Source: Robiginitomaculum sp. (lineage in GTDB: Bacteria; Pseudomonadota; Alphaproteobacteria; Caulobacterales; Maricaulaceae). Taken from it: a stretch of 64,000 nt of DNA. This document shows, in pieces, positions 26,887-36,081 of the stretch. Each line of letters begins with the position of its first letter. Within the stretch, counting starts at the first letter, position 1. The DNA is taken from NCBI GenBank assembly GCA_002733605.1, contig NVWK01000006.1:124001-188000 (forward strand), read 5' to 3'. The position numbers and the translations under genes are program-made. The notes beneath the pieces were generated by a model that worked only from the letters and a program-made list of their open reading frames with translations, did no database searches and was not told the origin of the DNA.

Positions 26887-28062
26887 ATGCAAGTTGAAAC
26901 CGCACATTCGGGCACACATTCCCTAAATTCATTAGGATTTGCCAAAGCCCCCAAAGACACCCGCGTGGTGGTGGCCATGTCTGGCGGCGTGGATAGTTCC
27001 GTGTGTGCCGCCATGTTGGCCCGTGAGGGCTATGAGGTGATTGGCATTACCCTACAGCTTTACGATCACGGTGCGGCGATTAAAAAAGCCAAAGCCTGTT
27101 GTTCCGGCCAAGACATATACGATGCCAAGCGTGTGGCGGAAGATATGGGCTTCCCTCATTATGTATTGGACTATGAGAGCAAGTTTAATGACGCGGTGAT
27201 GCAGGACTTCGCAGATACCTATCTTAAAGGCGCCACCCCGATCCCGTGTGTGCGCTGTAACCAGACCGTAAAATTCCGCGATCTGTTACAAGTGGCCCGC
27301 GATCTGGGCGCGGACTGTATGGCGACAGGCCATTATGTGCGTAGGCTCGAAGGGGATATCCGCGAAAACGGCATGCCGCAATTACACCGTGGTATCGATC
27401 CGGGTAAAGACCAGTCTTATTTCCTGTTCGCCACAACCCAAGAACAACTCGACTTCCTGCGCTTTCCATTGGGCGCACAGGATAAAGCCCAAACCCGCAA
27501 GCTTGCCGTGGAACTTGGTTTAAACGTAGCCAGCAAACCCGACAGTCAGGACATTTGCTTCGTCCCGACCGGTAAATACACCGACGTTATTAAAAAGATT
27601 CGCCCCGAAGCTGCCGATCCCGGTGAGGTCTTGCATGTAGACGGACGTGTGCTGGGCACTCATGAGGGCATCATGCACTATACAATAGGGCAAAGACGTG
27701 GCCTCGGCATATCCGATGGTTCCGGTCAGGACCCGTTATTTGTCTTGCGTCTGGACGCGGACAAGAAACAGGTCATTGTCGGCCCGCGCACAAAATTGAT
27801 GAAATCACGGATTTTCGTAAAAGAGATCAATTGGCTCGGGCGCGGCGATTATGACATCAGCTTGGACGGTGTGTCCGTTCTGGTAAAAACCCGCTCTATG
27901 AAACCACCCGTTTCGGCGAAGTTCGTGAATATAGACGGGGCACTGGTTGTCGATCTTGACGAACCTATGGAGGGCGTCGCTCCGGGGCAGGCCTGTGTAT
28001 TTTATGATGCGGGGACACCATCCCGCACACTTGGCGGCGGCTGGATTACCGGGTCTGAGTAG
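26887..28062 (+). CDS. mnmA: tRNA 2-thiouridylase MnmA
   Basis: Makes 2-thiouridine at U34 of Lys, Glu and Gln tRNAs. The protein has 391 residues with the PP-loop [15 protein letters not shown], the catalytic cysteine in PCVRCN and the second in DSQDICFVP, and the conserved TGHYVR and DQSYFLF segments. The first 24 residues are not conserved, so a later start cannot be excluded. Confidence 0.95.
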   Translation: MQVETAHSGTHSLNSLGFAKAPKDTRVVVAMSGGVDSSVCAAMLAREGYEVIGITLQLYDHGAAIKKAKACCSGQDIYDAKRVAEDMGFPHYVLDYESKFNDAVMQDFADTYLKGATPIPCVRCNQTVKFRDLLQVARDLGADCMATGHYVRRLEGDIRENGMPQLHRGIDPGKDQSYFLFATTQEQLDFLRFPLGAQDKAQTRKLAVELGLNVASKPDSQDICFVPTGKYTDVIKKIRPEAADPGEVLHVDGRVLGTHEGIMHYTIGQRRGLGISDGSGQDPLFVLRLDADKKQVIVGPRTKLMKSRIFVKEINWLGRGDYDISLDGVSVLVKTRSMKPPVSAKFVNIDGALVVDLDEPMEGVAPGQACVFYDAGTPSRTLGGGWITGSE

Positions 28063-28177
28063 AAAACAAGCCTAATATATAGAGTGGGTTAATGCGGATC
28101 AATTCTGGCATTGCTTATTTTTTGTTCGGGCATATATAGATTTGATACAGTTATTTGATCCTTTGAAAGGCGACCCT

Positions 28178-29362
28178 ATGTCACATTCTGATCCCGTTGT
28201 TATTGTTGGTCTGGCCCGTACCCCAATGGCGGCTTTTCAAGGTGAATTCAGCACGGTTCCTGTGGCCGAATTGGGCGCGGTTGCTGTCAAAGGTGCACTG
28301 GACGAAAGCGGTATCGACGCCAATGATGTCGAGCAAATCATCATGGGCTGCGTATTGGCGGCAGGCCAAGGCCAAGCCGTTGCCCGTCAAGCCGGCATGG
28401 CGGCAGGACTTTCCAAACATTGCGAAGCGACCACGGTCAATAAAATGTGTGGCTCTGCCATGCAGGCGGCTATTTTGGCCCATGACACTATATTGGCTGG
28501 ATCTGCAAATGTGATTATTGCTGGTGGCATGGAAAACATGACGGGCGCACCTTACGTCTTGCCAAAGGCCCGTGGTGGCTACCGCATGGGCAATGGCCAG
28601 ATCATCGACACTATGATGCATGATGGCCTGACAGATGCCTATGAAGGCGGCCCGATGGGTCTGTTCGCCGACATGATCGCCAATGAATACCAGTTTACCC
28701 GTGAAGACCAAGACGCCTATGCAATCGAGTCCGTTGCCCGCGCCCGCCGCGCCGTTGACGCAGGTGATTTTGAGCGCGAGATTACCCCTGTAACCGTCAA
28801 AAACCGCAGAGGCGACATTGTGGTCTCCGAAGATGCTGGCCCGAAAAATGCCCGCCCCGAGAAAATCCCGGCCCTACGCCCCGTGTTTAATAAAGACGGC
28901 ACGGTCACAGCCGCCAATGCTAGTTCCATTAATGACGGCGCCGCCGCTCTGGTGCTGATGAAAAAATCCGAAGCCGAGAAACGTGGTGTGAAAATACTGG
29001 CCGAGATCAAAGCCCACGCCGCCCACGCCCACGAGCCCGCCTATTTTACCACCGCTCCCGTTCACGCCATGAATAAGGTCTTGGCCAAAGCCGGCTGGAA
29101 CAAAGACGATGTTGATCTTTGGGAAATCAATGAAGCCTTCGCTGTCGTCCCGATGATCGCCATGCGCGATATGGAGCTCGACCATGATAAGGTGAATGTG
29201 AATGGCGGCGCGTGCGTCCTTGGCCACCCGATTGGTGCCTCTGGGGCACGCATCATGGCCACATTGATCGCGGCGATGGAAAAACGCGGTGTCACCAAAG
29301 GTGTCGCGTCATTATGTATTGGCGGCGGCGAAGCGACAGCAATCGCGGTCGAGCGGGTTTAG
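28178..29362 (+). CDS. Acetyl-CoA acetyltransferase (thiolase)
   Basis: Condenses or cleaves acetoacetyl-CoA. The protein has 394 residues, the biosynthetic thiolase size. The nucleophilic cysteine is in NKMCGSAMQ, and the other active-site motifs are NEAFAVVP, GGACVLGHPIGASGAR and CIGGGEATAI. The start at 28178 (MSHSDPVVIVGLARTP) has GAAAGG upstream. No PHB synthase is visible, so the role could be in beta-oxidation, ketone metabolism or polymer precursors. A thioesterase follows 7 bp after the stop. Confidence 0.93.
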   Translation: MSHSDPVVIVGLARTPMAAFQGEFSTVPVAELGAVAVKGALDESGIDANDVEQIIMGCVLAAGQGQAVARQAGMAAGLSKHCEATTVNKMCGSAMQAAILAHDTILAGSANVIIAGGMENMTGAPYVLPKARGGYRMGNGQIIDTMMHDGLTDAYEGGPMGLFADMIANEYQFTREDQDAYAIESVARARRAVDAGDFEREITPVTVKNRRGDIVVSEDAGPKNARPEKIPALRPVFNKDGTVTAANASSINDGAAALVLMKKSEAEKRGVKILAEIKAHAAHAHEPAYFTTAPVHAMNKVLAKAGWNKDDVDLWEINEAFAVVPMIAMRDMELDHDKVNVNGGACVLGHPIGASGARIMATLIAAMEKRGVTKGVASLCIGGGEATAIAVERV

Positions 29363-29370
29363 AAAACCCG
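29354..29370 (+). other. Hairpin with the thiolase stop codon in its loop
   Basis: CGGGTTT (29354-29360) and AAACCCG (29364-29370) pair perfectly around a 3-nt loop. The TAG stop spans the last stem base and the loop, and the probable GTG start of the next gene begins at the last stem base. Confidence 0.5.
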
Positions 29371-29795
29371 TGTTGCCAAGCATAGAAGATAGCGGTGAAT
29401 TTAAAGGTTGGAAAACCTGGAAAAATGAAGCTTTCGAGCGCGTTGCTGCCGGCCCATTTTATTTCACCGACGACGAACAGGGAATTAAATGTGCCTTTAG
29501 GGCAGAAAAACACCATTTAAACGGCGGCGGGGTTGTGCACGGAGGTTGCCTTATGACGTTCGCCGACTTCTCCCTCTTTGCCATTGCCCATGAAGCACTC
29601 GATGGTGCCTTTGCTGTTACGGTTTCCTTTGCAAGCGAATTTCTTTCAGGGCCCAAACTTGGCGACCTTGTCATCGCACGCGGAGAGGTTCTGCGCGCAG
29701 GGCGATCTCTGATATTTGTGCGCGGCCTGTTGAGCGTAGACGGACAAATATGTTTGAATTATTCGGGTACGATTAAAAAACTGACCCCTCGATAA
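29370..29795 (+). CDS. Hotdog-fold thioesterase (PaaI-like)
   Basis: About 141 residues from a probable GTG start at 29370. The hotdog core reads GGGVVHGGCLMTFADFSLFAIA, with the HGG motif of the PaaI/4HBT family, followed by VTVSFASEFLSGPKLGDLV. Probably an acyl-CoA thioesterase. The frame is open upstream inside the thiolase gene to 29289, but those codons would overlap it by 74 bp. No strong ribosome-binding site is seen, so coupling with the thiolase is likely. Confidence 0.75.
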   Translation: MLPSIEDSGEFKGWKTWKNEAFERVAAGPFYFTDDEQGIKCAFRAEKHHLNGGGVVHGGCLMTFADFSLFAIAHEALDGAFAVTVSFASEFLSGPKLGDLVIARGEVLRAGRSLIFVRGLLSVDGQICLNYSGTIKKLTPR

Positions 29796-29913
29796 GACCT
29801 CGCTTTAGCTATTGAACCGCTAGTCTTGTACTTAACGACATATATCGTTACCCTTAAGCCATTGGGGATGCGTTGGGGTACGCTAGCGCTCTGCTTTTGA
29901 TGGAGCTTTATCT

Positions 29914-30924
29914 ATGCGATTTATATTTCTTCTACTGATGAGTTTCACACTCCTAAGCGCGTGTGAACGCGCACCAATAACATCTCCCGCCGCCGTAAAA
30001 GACGTGCCTGTCGTCGGGGAAGGGCGCATGATCCCGATCACGACACCCAAGGGTGACTTTAAAGTCTGGACAAAAAAGATAGGCGACAATCCCGATATTA
30101 AAGTCCTGCTCCTGCACGGTGGCCCGGCAATGACCCATGAAATCTACGAGATTTTCGGCAAGCATTTTCCGGGTGCAGGCATAGAGTTCTATTATTATGA
30201 CCAGCTCGGGTCTTATTTTTCCGACCAACCTGACGCGCCAGAGCTGTGGCAGACGGCACGGTTTGTTGACGAGGTCGAGCAAGTGCGCCAAGCCCTTGGG
30301 CTAGGGCCGGATAATTTCTATCTTTTCGGGCAATCCTGGGGCGGCATTTTGGCGATGGAATACGCGCTCGCCCACCAAGACAAGCTTAAAGGCCTGATCA
30401 TTTCCAATATGATGGCCAGCATTCCCGAATATAATGACTATGCGGCCAAAGTGCTTATGGCCGATATGGACCCGAAAGTGCTGGCAGAGTTGAAAGCCTT
30501 TGAAGCCGCCAAAGACTATGCCAACCCACGCTATACAGAGCTGTTGATCGAGCACCATTATATATATCATATCTTGCGCATGCCCGCAGAAACATGGCCG
30601 GACGAGATCAATCGTGCATTTTCCCATCTCAACACCGACATTTATATTCCGATGCAAGGCCCGAGCGAACTTGGGGCAAGCGGTGTTCTTGGCGATTGGG
30701 ATCGGCGTGCCGATCTTTCAAACATCACCGTCCCGACCCTCATCATCGGGGCGACCCATGATACTATGGATCCAAAGCATATGGAATGGATGGCCGGACA
30801 AGTGCAAAACGGACGTTTTCTCTTATGTCCAAACGGCTCGCATCTTTCCCAGTACGACGATGAAGAAAACTTTTTCACCGGCCTGATCGATTTTATCAAA
30901 GATGTTGATAACGGCACATTCTAG
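29914..30924 (+). CDS. Lipoprotein alpha/beta hydrolase, proline iminopeptidase-like (S33)
   Basis: Protein of 336 residues with a lipobox (LLSAC at about residue 17), so it is membrane-attached in the periplasm or outer membrane. The fold shows LLLHGGPAMT (oxyanion-hole region), the nucleophile elbow GQSWGG, GATHDTMD with the acid and NGSHLS with the histidine. It resembles proline iminopeptidases of family S33, which release N-terminal proline from peptides, but HGGPG is changed to HGGPA. Confidence 0.85.
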   Translation: MRFIFLLLMSFTLLSACERAPITSPAAVKDVPVVGEGRMIPITTPKGDFKVWTKKIGDNPDIKVLLLHGGPAMTHEIYEIFGKHFPGAGIEFYYYDQLGSYFSDQPDAPELWQTARFVDEVEQVRQALGLGPDNFYLFGQSWGGILAMEYALAHQDKLKGLIISNMMASIPEYNDYAAKVLMADMDPKVLAELKAFEAAKDYANPRYTELLIEHHYIYHILRMPAETWPDEINRAFSHLNTDIYIPMQGPSELGASGVLGDWDRRADLSNITVPTLIIGATHDTMDPKHMEWMAGQVQNGRFLLCPNGSHLSQYDDEENFFTGLIDFIKDVDNGTF

Positions 30925-31055
30925 CCTGTGTGTAGAGGGCGGGCTATATAGAATACCCGTTCACCATCTGATAAAGCCCGTTCACCCTTTTGCTCTCTTG
31001 TTACACAGATCAGTGGTTCATATGAAGTGTCTCTATTCAAATGGGGAGACTGATC

Positions 31056-32018
31056 ATGAACTTGAAATATAAACTGGGTCTATCGCTTGCACTGGCAGTG
31101 CTCGTATCCGCAATAAGTTCCACATATGCGGCGGCGGCAGAATCCGACAATACTGTCATTATAAAAGATTTTGATATTAATTTCAGCGCAGACGGTGAAG
31201 CGAAAACCTATTATAGTTATCGGGATAAGAAACTTCCCGATATTTTCGTAAAATCTGAACATCATGACGAAATTAATCTGACGCACTCGGACAAGATGTG
31301 GGATATCGAGCCCCAGTATAGTCCTGACAGTAAAAAAATTGCCTACTCCTCGGGAAAATCAATGAAGCATCTGGATTTGTGGGTGATGAATGCTGACGGT
31401 AGCCATAAAACCAAACTCCATGATGACCCGAATTCCGCGATCGCGGTCGCTTGGTCTCCGGATGGTTCGAAAATTGCATTTGCCTCGATTTTCGGGAAAA
31501 AGAAAACGGCGAATATTTTTGTGATCAATGCGGACGGCACGCACTTAACAAATTTAACGCAAGACATACCGGGGACAGCCACAAGTCCAAGCTGGTCTCA
31601 TGACGGGGCGCGTATTCTATACGTGCATAGCGAGACGGAAAAAGGCCAGCAGGACATCTACATAATGGCGGCAGATGGCAGCCACAAAACAAGGCTTACG
31701 AACACCAGCATTAAAGAAGCCGGGCCTGTATTCACGCCGGATGGATCAATGATCGTGTATACGGGCTATGACGGCGAGCACAGTCAGTTGTTCGCAATTT
31801 CTGCCCATGGTCAACAAGAAGGGGATGTGGGCCTGTCTTTAACACAAGGCCTCCATGAAGACGCCTATTTTGCAAGTTTCTCTCCCAATGGGGCGCATTT
31901 AATCTACTCGGTCGGCGATTGGACAAACGGTTTTGCAATGGCACATATACCTACGCCTCATGCAAAAACAGGCATTCCCCACAAAGATGGGCATCACCAA
32001 AACGGACATCACAAATAA
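31056..32018 (+). CDS. Exported TolB-like beta-propeller with His-rich tail
   Basis: Protein of 320 residues with a signal peptide (about 1-30, ending in TYAAAAES). At least five PD40/TolB-type blades follow, with cores such as YSPDSKKIAYSS, WSPDGSKIAFAS, WSHDGARILYVH and FTPDGSMIVYTG. The last 26 residues contain eight His, suggesting metal binding. The start at 31056 has GGGGAG 7 nt upstream. First gene of a four-gene operon with a second propeller and a LytS/LytTR pair; gap to the next gene is 26 bp. The stop is inside a 10-bp direct repeat. Confidence 0.8.
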   Translation: MNLKYKLGLSLALAVLVSAISSTYAAAAESDNTVIIKDFDINFSADGEAKTYYSYRDKKLPDIFVKSEHHDEINLTHSDKMWDIEPQYSPDSKKIAYSSGKSMKHLDLWVMNADGSHKTKLHDDPNSAIAVAWSPDGSKIAFASIFGKKKTANIFVINADGTHLTNLTQDIPGTATSPSWSHDGARILYVHSETEKGQQDIYIMAADGSHKTRLTNTSIKEAGPVFTPDGSMIVYTGYDGEHSQLFAISAHGQQEGDVGLSLTQGLHEDAYFASFSPNGAHLIYSVGDWTNGFAMAHIPTPHAKTGIPHKDGHHQNGHHK

Positions 32019-32030
32019 GCACAAATAAGC
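32011..32030. repeat. 10-bp direct repeat containing the stop codon
   Basis: ACAAATAAGC occurs twice without spacer (32011-32020 and 32021-32030). The TAA of the propeller gene is in the first copy. Confidence 0.8.
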
Positions 32031-32044
32031 AAAGGGGATATGCA

Positions 32045-32932
32045 ATGAAGTGGAAGAACAAAAAAACGGGCATTATCGGGCTCATCGTTTCTACAGGTAT
32101 TTTAGTCTTTGTGCTCGCGGGGGGGGCGCCGTCCAAGACGGCGTCCTCTAAAGGCGGGACTTATAGTCCGGACGGTCAAAAAATCGTGTTCTTCTCTGAC
32201 AAAAATTTATGGATCATGAGCGCAGACGGCGCAGATGTGAAGCAAATCACCCGCAGCGAAGGCTATGAGAGATGGGCGCAGTTTTCTGCGGATGGACAGA
32301 CACTTGCCTACATTGCCGACGGTGACGGGGATTGGGAAATCAATACAATTAATATTGATGGATCGAATTTGAAGCAAATTTCTACCAATACGGATACGGA
32401 CCTTGGGGCCTCGTTTTCTCCCGATGGCCGCACGATTGTTGTTGGTGCGATTCAGGCTGGGACAGGTGCAAAAGGCCTGTATTTGGTTGGCAGAGATGGC
32501 CAAAATCGCCGCGACATCATTGAAAATGGAGTGTGGCCGCGCTGGTCCCGCGACGGGCAGACAATCGTCTATGGCCACGCGCCAGAGACAGAAAACGAGT
32601 TCGATATATGGGCCTATGATATGCGCAGCCGCAGTGCGCACGCCCTGACCCAAAATGCGGGGAATAACTTTGGTGGCGCTATAAGTGCGGACGGGCGCAA
32701 AATCGTTTTCGTTTCTGACCGCGCCGGGCAGATGAGCCTTTTTGAAATGAACGCAGACGGATCAAACCAGCGTTCTCTCGACATATCTGTTATTATGGAT
32801 GCGAGCCCGAATTACGCCCCTGATGGCAAAACGATTTTGTTTTCAAACGCGGTCGGTGAAGATGGGCAGACGGGCTTGTTTCAATATGATATTGCTACGA
32901 AAGCGATTGTGAACATTACCCCGCACAGATAA
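32045..32932 (+). CDS. Membrane-anchored TolB-like beta-propeller
   Basis: Protein of 295 residues with an uncleaved-looking anchor at about 9-27 (IIGLIVSTGILVFVLAGG) followed by at least six PD40 blades: YSPDGQKIVF, FSADGQTLAYIAD, FSPDGRTIVVG, WSRDGQTIVYG, ISADGRKIVFVSD and YAPDGKTILFSN. The blades face the periplasm. It resembles the preceding propeller, suggesting duplication. It ends 18 bp before the LytS-type kinase gene, so it is a good candidate for a sensory partner of that kinase; this is inference. Confidence 0.8.
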   Translation: MKWKNKKTGIIGLIVSTGILVFVLAGGAPSKTASSKGGTYSPDGQKIVFFSDKNLWIMSADGADVKQITRSEGYERWAQFSADGQTLAYIADGDGDWEINTINIDGSNLKQISTNTDTDLGASFSPDGRTIVVGAIQAGTGAKGLYLVGRDGQNRRDIIENGVWPRWSRDGQTIVYGHAPETENEFDIWAYDMRSRSAHALTQNAGNNFGGAISADGRKIVFVSDRAGQMSLFEMNADGSNQRSLDISVIMDASPNYAPDGKTILFSNAVGEDGQTGLFQYDIATKAIVNITPHR

Positions 32933-32950
32933 ATACATCTAGGACATAAA

Positions 32951-34075
32951 ATGAAGGCTTCTCAAAACCCAGACAGAACACATCAAGGCGGAACACATCA
33001 GGACGTAACATATACAGCGCCATTGCCCCGTTCCGGGCCATCCCTGCCGGTCATTATAGTCCTGATCTTGGTGATTACTCTCTTTCAAATTCTGTTTTTC
33101 AAAATTTCTTACACCTTGCGCGAAGATGTCGGCTTTAATTTTGTGAAAGCGGTATTTGGAACTGACGGCCTTTTTAGCTTGATCGTGACAAGTGTCGTGG
33201 TGTTTGCCCATTTGGGCATCGCCCATGTGCTGCGCATTGTGATTACTGAGCGTGCCGTTAAAATTCGCTACACTTTACAATTTATTTTATCCGGCCTGTT
33301 TGCGGCAGTCGGTGCTGGCGCTATGAGTTGGTTTCATAGTGCGGTCATCTATGATTTCGGGGTGCCGCCCGTGGGCGCTCTGTTTAATATTGCTGTGCTG
33401 GCCTTTATCATTCCCATCGTTCTTACGGGTCTGCTAGAGACATTTTACTATCGTGGGCAATGGCAAAGGGAACAATATCAATTGGAGCACACTAAACGGC
33501 AGATGGTGTCGGCGAAATTTGATTCCCTAAAAAACCAGCTTAGCCCTCATTTTGTTTTCAATAGCTTCAATACGTTGGGGGCCATAATCGATGAAGATCC
33601 GGCTCGGGCGCAAGAGTTTCTGGCACAATTGTCCAAAGTTTACCGGTATATCCTCGACAATAAGGATAAGGACACGGTCTCCTTGGAAAAGGAAATCGAG
33701 AGCGTGAAAGCGCTTTTGCATATTCAGGAAAACCGTCATCCCGGGGCTGTAAAGATCGAGATAGATATCTCTGAAAAGCACCATACTCTGCGGATTATCC
33801 CGCTGACCCTGCATACATTGGCAGAAAATGTCTTCAAGCATAATACTTTGTCCCCCGAAAACCCTATCGTCCTGACGATCAAAGCCCAAGGGCGTGACGT
33901 ACTGTGTGTGGAAAATGATTTGCGGCCAAAACTGGACGTAGAATCGCATAATATAGGTCTCGACAATCTTTCAAGGCGCTACGAGCTTCTTATGCATAAG
34001 GGTCTAAATATTGTACAAGCCCGTGACCGCTTCCGGGTCGAGGTGCCTTTCATTACATCAAAGCTCAAGCCTTGA
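32951..34075 (+). CDS. LytS/YehU-type sensor histidine kinase
   Basis: Protein of 374 residues. Four transmembrane helices at about 33-51, 75-93, 108-127 and 144-164 are followed by a coiled linker and the His_kinase domain with QLSPHFVFNSFNTL, H200 being the phosphorylation site. The ATPase part has LAENVFKHN (N-box). There is no extracytoplasmic sensor domain, so the signal must reach the membrane helices directly or through a partner. It overlaps the LytTR regulator gene (TGATG). Confidence 0.9.
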   Translation: MKASQNPDRTHQGGTHQDVTYTAPLPRSGPSLPVIIVLILVITLFQILFFKISYTLREDVGFNFVKAVFGTDGLFSLIVTSVVVFAHLGIAHVLRIVITERAVKIRYTLQFILSGLFAAVGAGAMSWFHSAVIYDFGVPPVGALFNIAVLAFIIPIVLTGLLETFYYRGQWQREQYQLEHTKRQMVSAKFDSLKNQLSPHFVFNSFNTLGAIIDEDPARAQEFLAQLSKVYRYILDNKDKDTVSLEKEIESVKALLHIQENRHPGAVKIEIDISEKHHTLRIIPLTLHTLAENVFKHNTLSPENPIVLTIKAQGRDVLCVENDLRPKLDVESHNIGLDNLSRRYELLMHKGLNIVQARDRFRVEVPFITSKLKP

Positions 34076-34833
34076 TGAATATCCTGATCGTTGAAGACGA
34101 GCCCCGGGCCGTGGATCGCCTAAAAGCATTATTTACATCTATTGCCCCTGAAAGTCACATTGTAGGCGTCACCACATCCATCCGCGCAACAATTGAGTGG
34201 ATCAATATCCATGACGCGCCGGATATTATTATGATGGACATCCATTTGGCAGATGGAAATTGCTTTTCCATCTTTGATGTCTGCCAGATCACCGCCCCGA
34301 TTATCTTTTGTACGGCGTATGACGAATATGCTTTGAAAGCCTTTCAATCCAACGGCATTGCCTATCTTCTCAAGCCCGTGGTTGAAGCCGATTTGCGAGG
34401 TGCTTTAAACAAGCTGGAACAGCTACGCCAAAGCCTTAGCGCAAAGGACATTTCTTTGCGCCGTAAGCTGTTAAGGCACATGGGCGCCAACCAGGATGGT
34501 TATAAATCCCGTTTCCTGATCCGGGCAGGGGGAAAAATCATACCCGTCCTGACCAAGGATATTGCGTGTTTTGTATCTGAACAACATGGCTTAAAGGTCT
34601 GGTTCTTTGACGGGGGCAGCTATTTTGTCGACTATACACTGGTTGAATTGACAGGCGTTTTAAATCCTGACGATTTCTTCCAGATTAGCCGCCAAGCCAT
34701 AATCGCCATCAAGGTGGTGACGTCTGTGAGCACGCGCGCGCGCAATACACGGGTTCAAATGGATGCGCTTAAGCGGGAATTGTCTGTGACCCGCAACAGA
34801 GCTAAAGCATTCCGTAAATGGTTGGAAAGATAG
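34075..34833 (+). CDS. LytTR-family response regulator
   Basis: Regulator of 252 residues. The receiver has VEDEPRA, phospho-acceptor D55 in IIMMDIHLADG, CTAYDEYAL and LLKPV. The C-terminal LytTR DNA-binding domain starts at about 145 with FLIRAGGKIIPVLTKDIACF and includes FFQISRQAIIAIK. The start ATG at 34075 shares its A with the kinase stop. Targets are unknown; the propeller genes of the same operon are candidates. Confidence 0.92.
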   Translation: MNILIVEDEPRAVDRLKALFTSIAPESHIVGVTTSIRATIEWINIHDAPDIIMMDIHLADGNCFSIFDVCQITAPIIFCTAYDEYALKAFQSNGIAYLLKPVVEADLRGALNKLEQLRQSLSAKDISLRRKLLRHMGANQDGYKSRFLIRAGGKIIPVLTKDIACFVSEQHGLKVWFFDGGSYFVDYTLVELTGVLNPDDFFQISRQAIIAIKVVTSVSTRARNTRVQMDALKRELSVTRNRAKAFRKWLER

Positions 34834-34952
34834 GCTGGGTAAAAGTATAGTTGATAATATCTTGTGTTAAGGACAGATATCCTGCATTTAGAACCCTGTT
34901 TCTAACCACTGCAAATACCGCAAAAAAACAGCAAAAAACCCCAAGACTCTTG

Positions 34953-34981
34953 TTGACGTATCCGATTCTCGGCACTATGTT
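34953..34981 (+). promoter_or_regulatory. sigma70 promoter of the rpsL operon
   Basis: TTGACG (34953-34958), a 17-bp spacer and TATGTT (34976-34981). It is in the 363-bp gap before rpsL, giving a leader of about 210 nt. No gene is seen in the gap. A second TTGACA at 35127-35132 has no good -10. Confidence 0.65.
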
Positions 34982-35196
34982 CCGCGCTCATCGGGAAATT
35001 GACCGTCAGTTCTTAAGTTCTGAGACCCTTTTCCCGGTGCGAATAAAGAGATTTTTGCTCTGATTTTCGGGGGATTTCCCGGGGTTAGGGTTGTAGTGCG
35101 CGAAAGGTCTGTCCGCTCCTAGGGGTTTGACATGGTGTTTTGCGTATTTGTGCAGGGATGCGCACATTATTGTAGTTGATTATAAGAGGGCCTTTT

Positions 35197-35568
35197 ATGC
35201 CAACAGTACAACAGCTTATCCGGAAGCCCCGGACACCGAAGCCAAAGCGGAACAAGGTTCCGGCTATGGAGGGTTGCCCGCAAAAACGCGGTGTGTGTAC
35301 ACGCGTTTACACAACCACACCGAAAAAGCCGAACTCGGCTTTGCGGAAAGTGGCTAAAGTGCGTTTGACAAATGGTTTCGAAGTTGTGAGCTACATCCCT
35401 GGTGAAGGCCATAATTTGCAAGAGCATAGTGTTGTGCTCATTCGCGGCGGTCGCGTAAAAGACTTGCCGGGTGTTCGTTATCACGTTCTGCGTGGTGTTC
35501 TTGATACGCAAGGCGTGAAAGATCGTCGTCAACGTCGTTCCAAATACGGCGCTAAGCGTCCTAAGTAA
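35197..35568 (+). CDS. rpsL: 30S ribosomal protein S12
   Basis: Decoding-centre protein of 123 residues. It is canonical, with [14 protein letters not shown] holding the Lys that confers streptomycin resistance when changed (wild type here) and [14 protein letters not shown]. The start at 35197 (MPTVQQLI) is universal in the family. First gene of a long operon rpsL-rpsG-fusA-tuf. Its stop is inside an 11-bp direct repeat. Confidence 0.98.
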   Translation: MPTVQQLIRKPRTPKPKRNKVPAMEGCPQKRGVCTRVYTTTPKKPNSALRKVAKVRLTNGFEVVSYIPGEGHNLQEHSVVLIRGGRVKDLPGVRYHVLRGVLDTQGVKDRRQRRSKYGAKRPK

Positions 35569-35582
35569 GCCCCTAAGTGAGC
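35560..35582. repeat. 11-bp direct repeat containing the rpsL stop codon
   Basis: CCTAAGTAAGC (35560-35570) and CCTAAGTGAGC (35572-35582), 10 of 11 identical. The rpsL TAA (35566-35568) is in the first copy. Confidence 0.7.
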
Positions 35583-35590
35583 TAAGGTAA

Positions 35591-36073
<483 letters not shown>

Positions 36074-36081
36074 GGATTATC

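Noticed and set aside
34851..35063. 70-codon frame before rpsL
   Set aside because: It spans the probable rpsL promoter and has no plausible start signal or protein character.
35127..35132. Second TTGACA close to rpsL as promoter
   Set aside because: No acceptable -10 at 16-18 bp; the promoter at 34953-34981 is far better.
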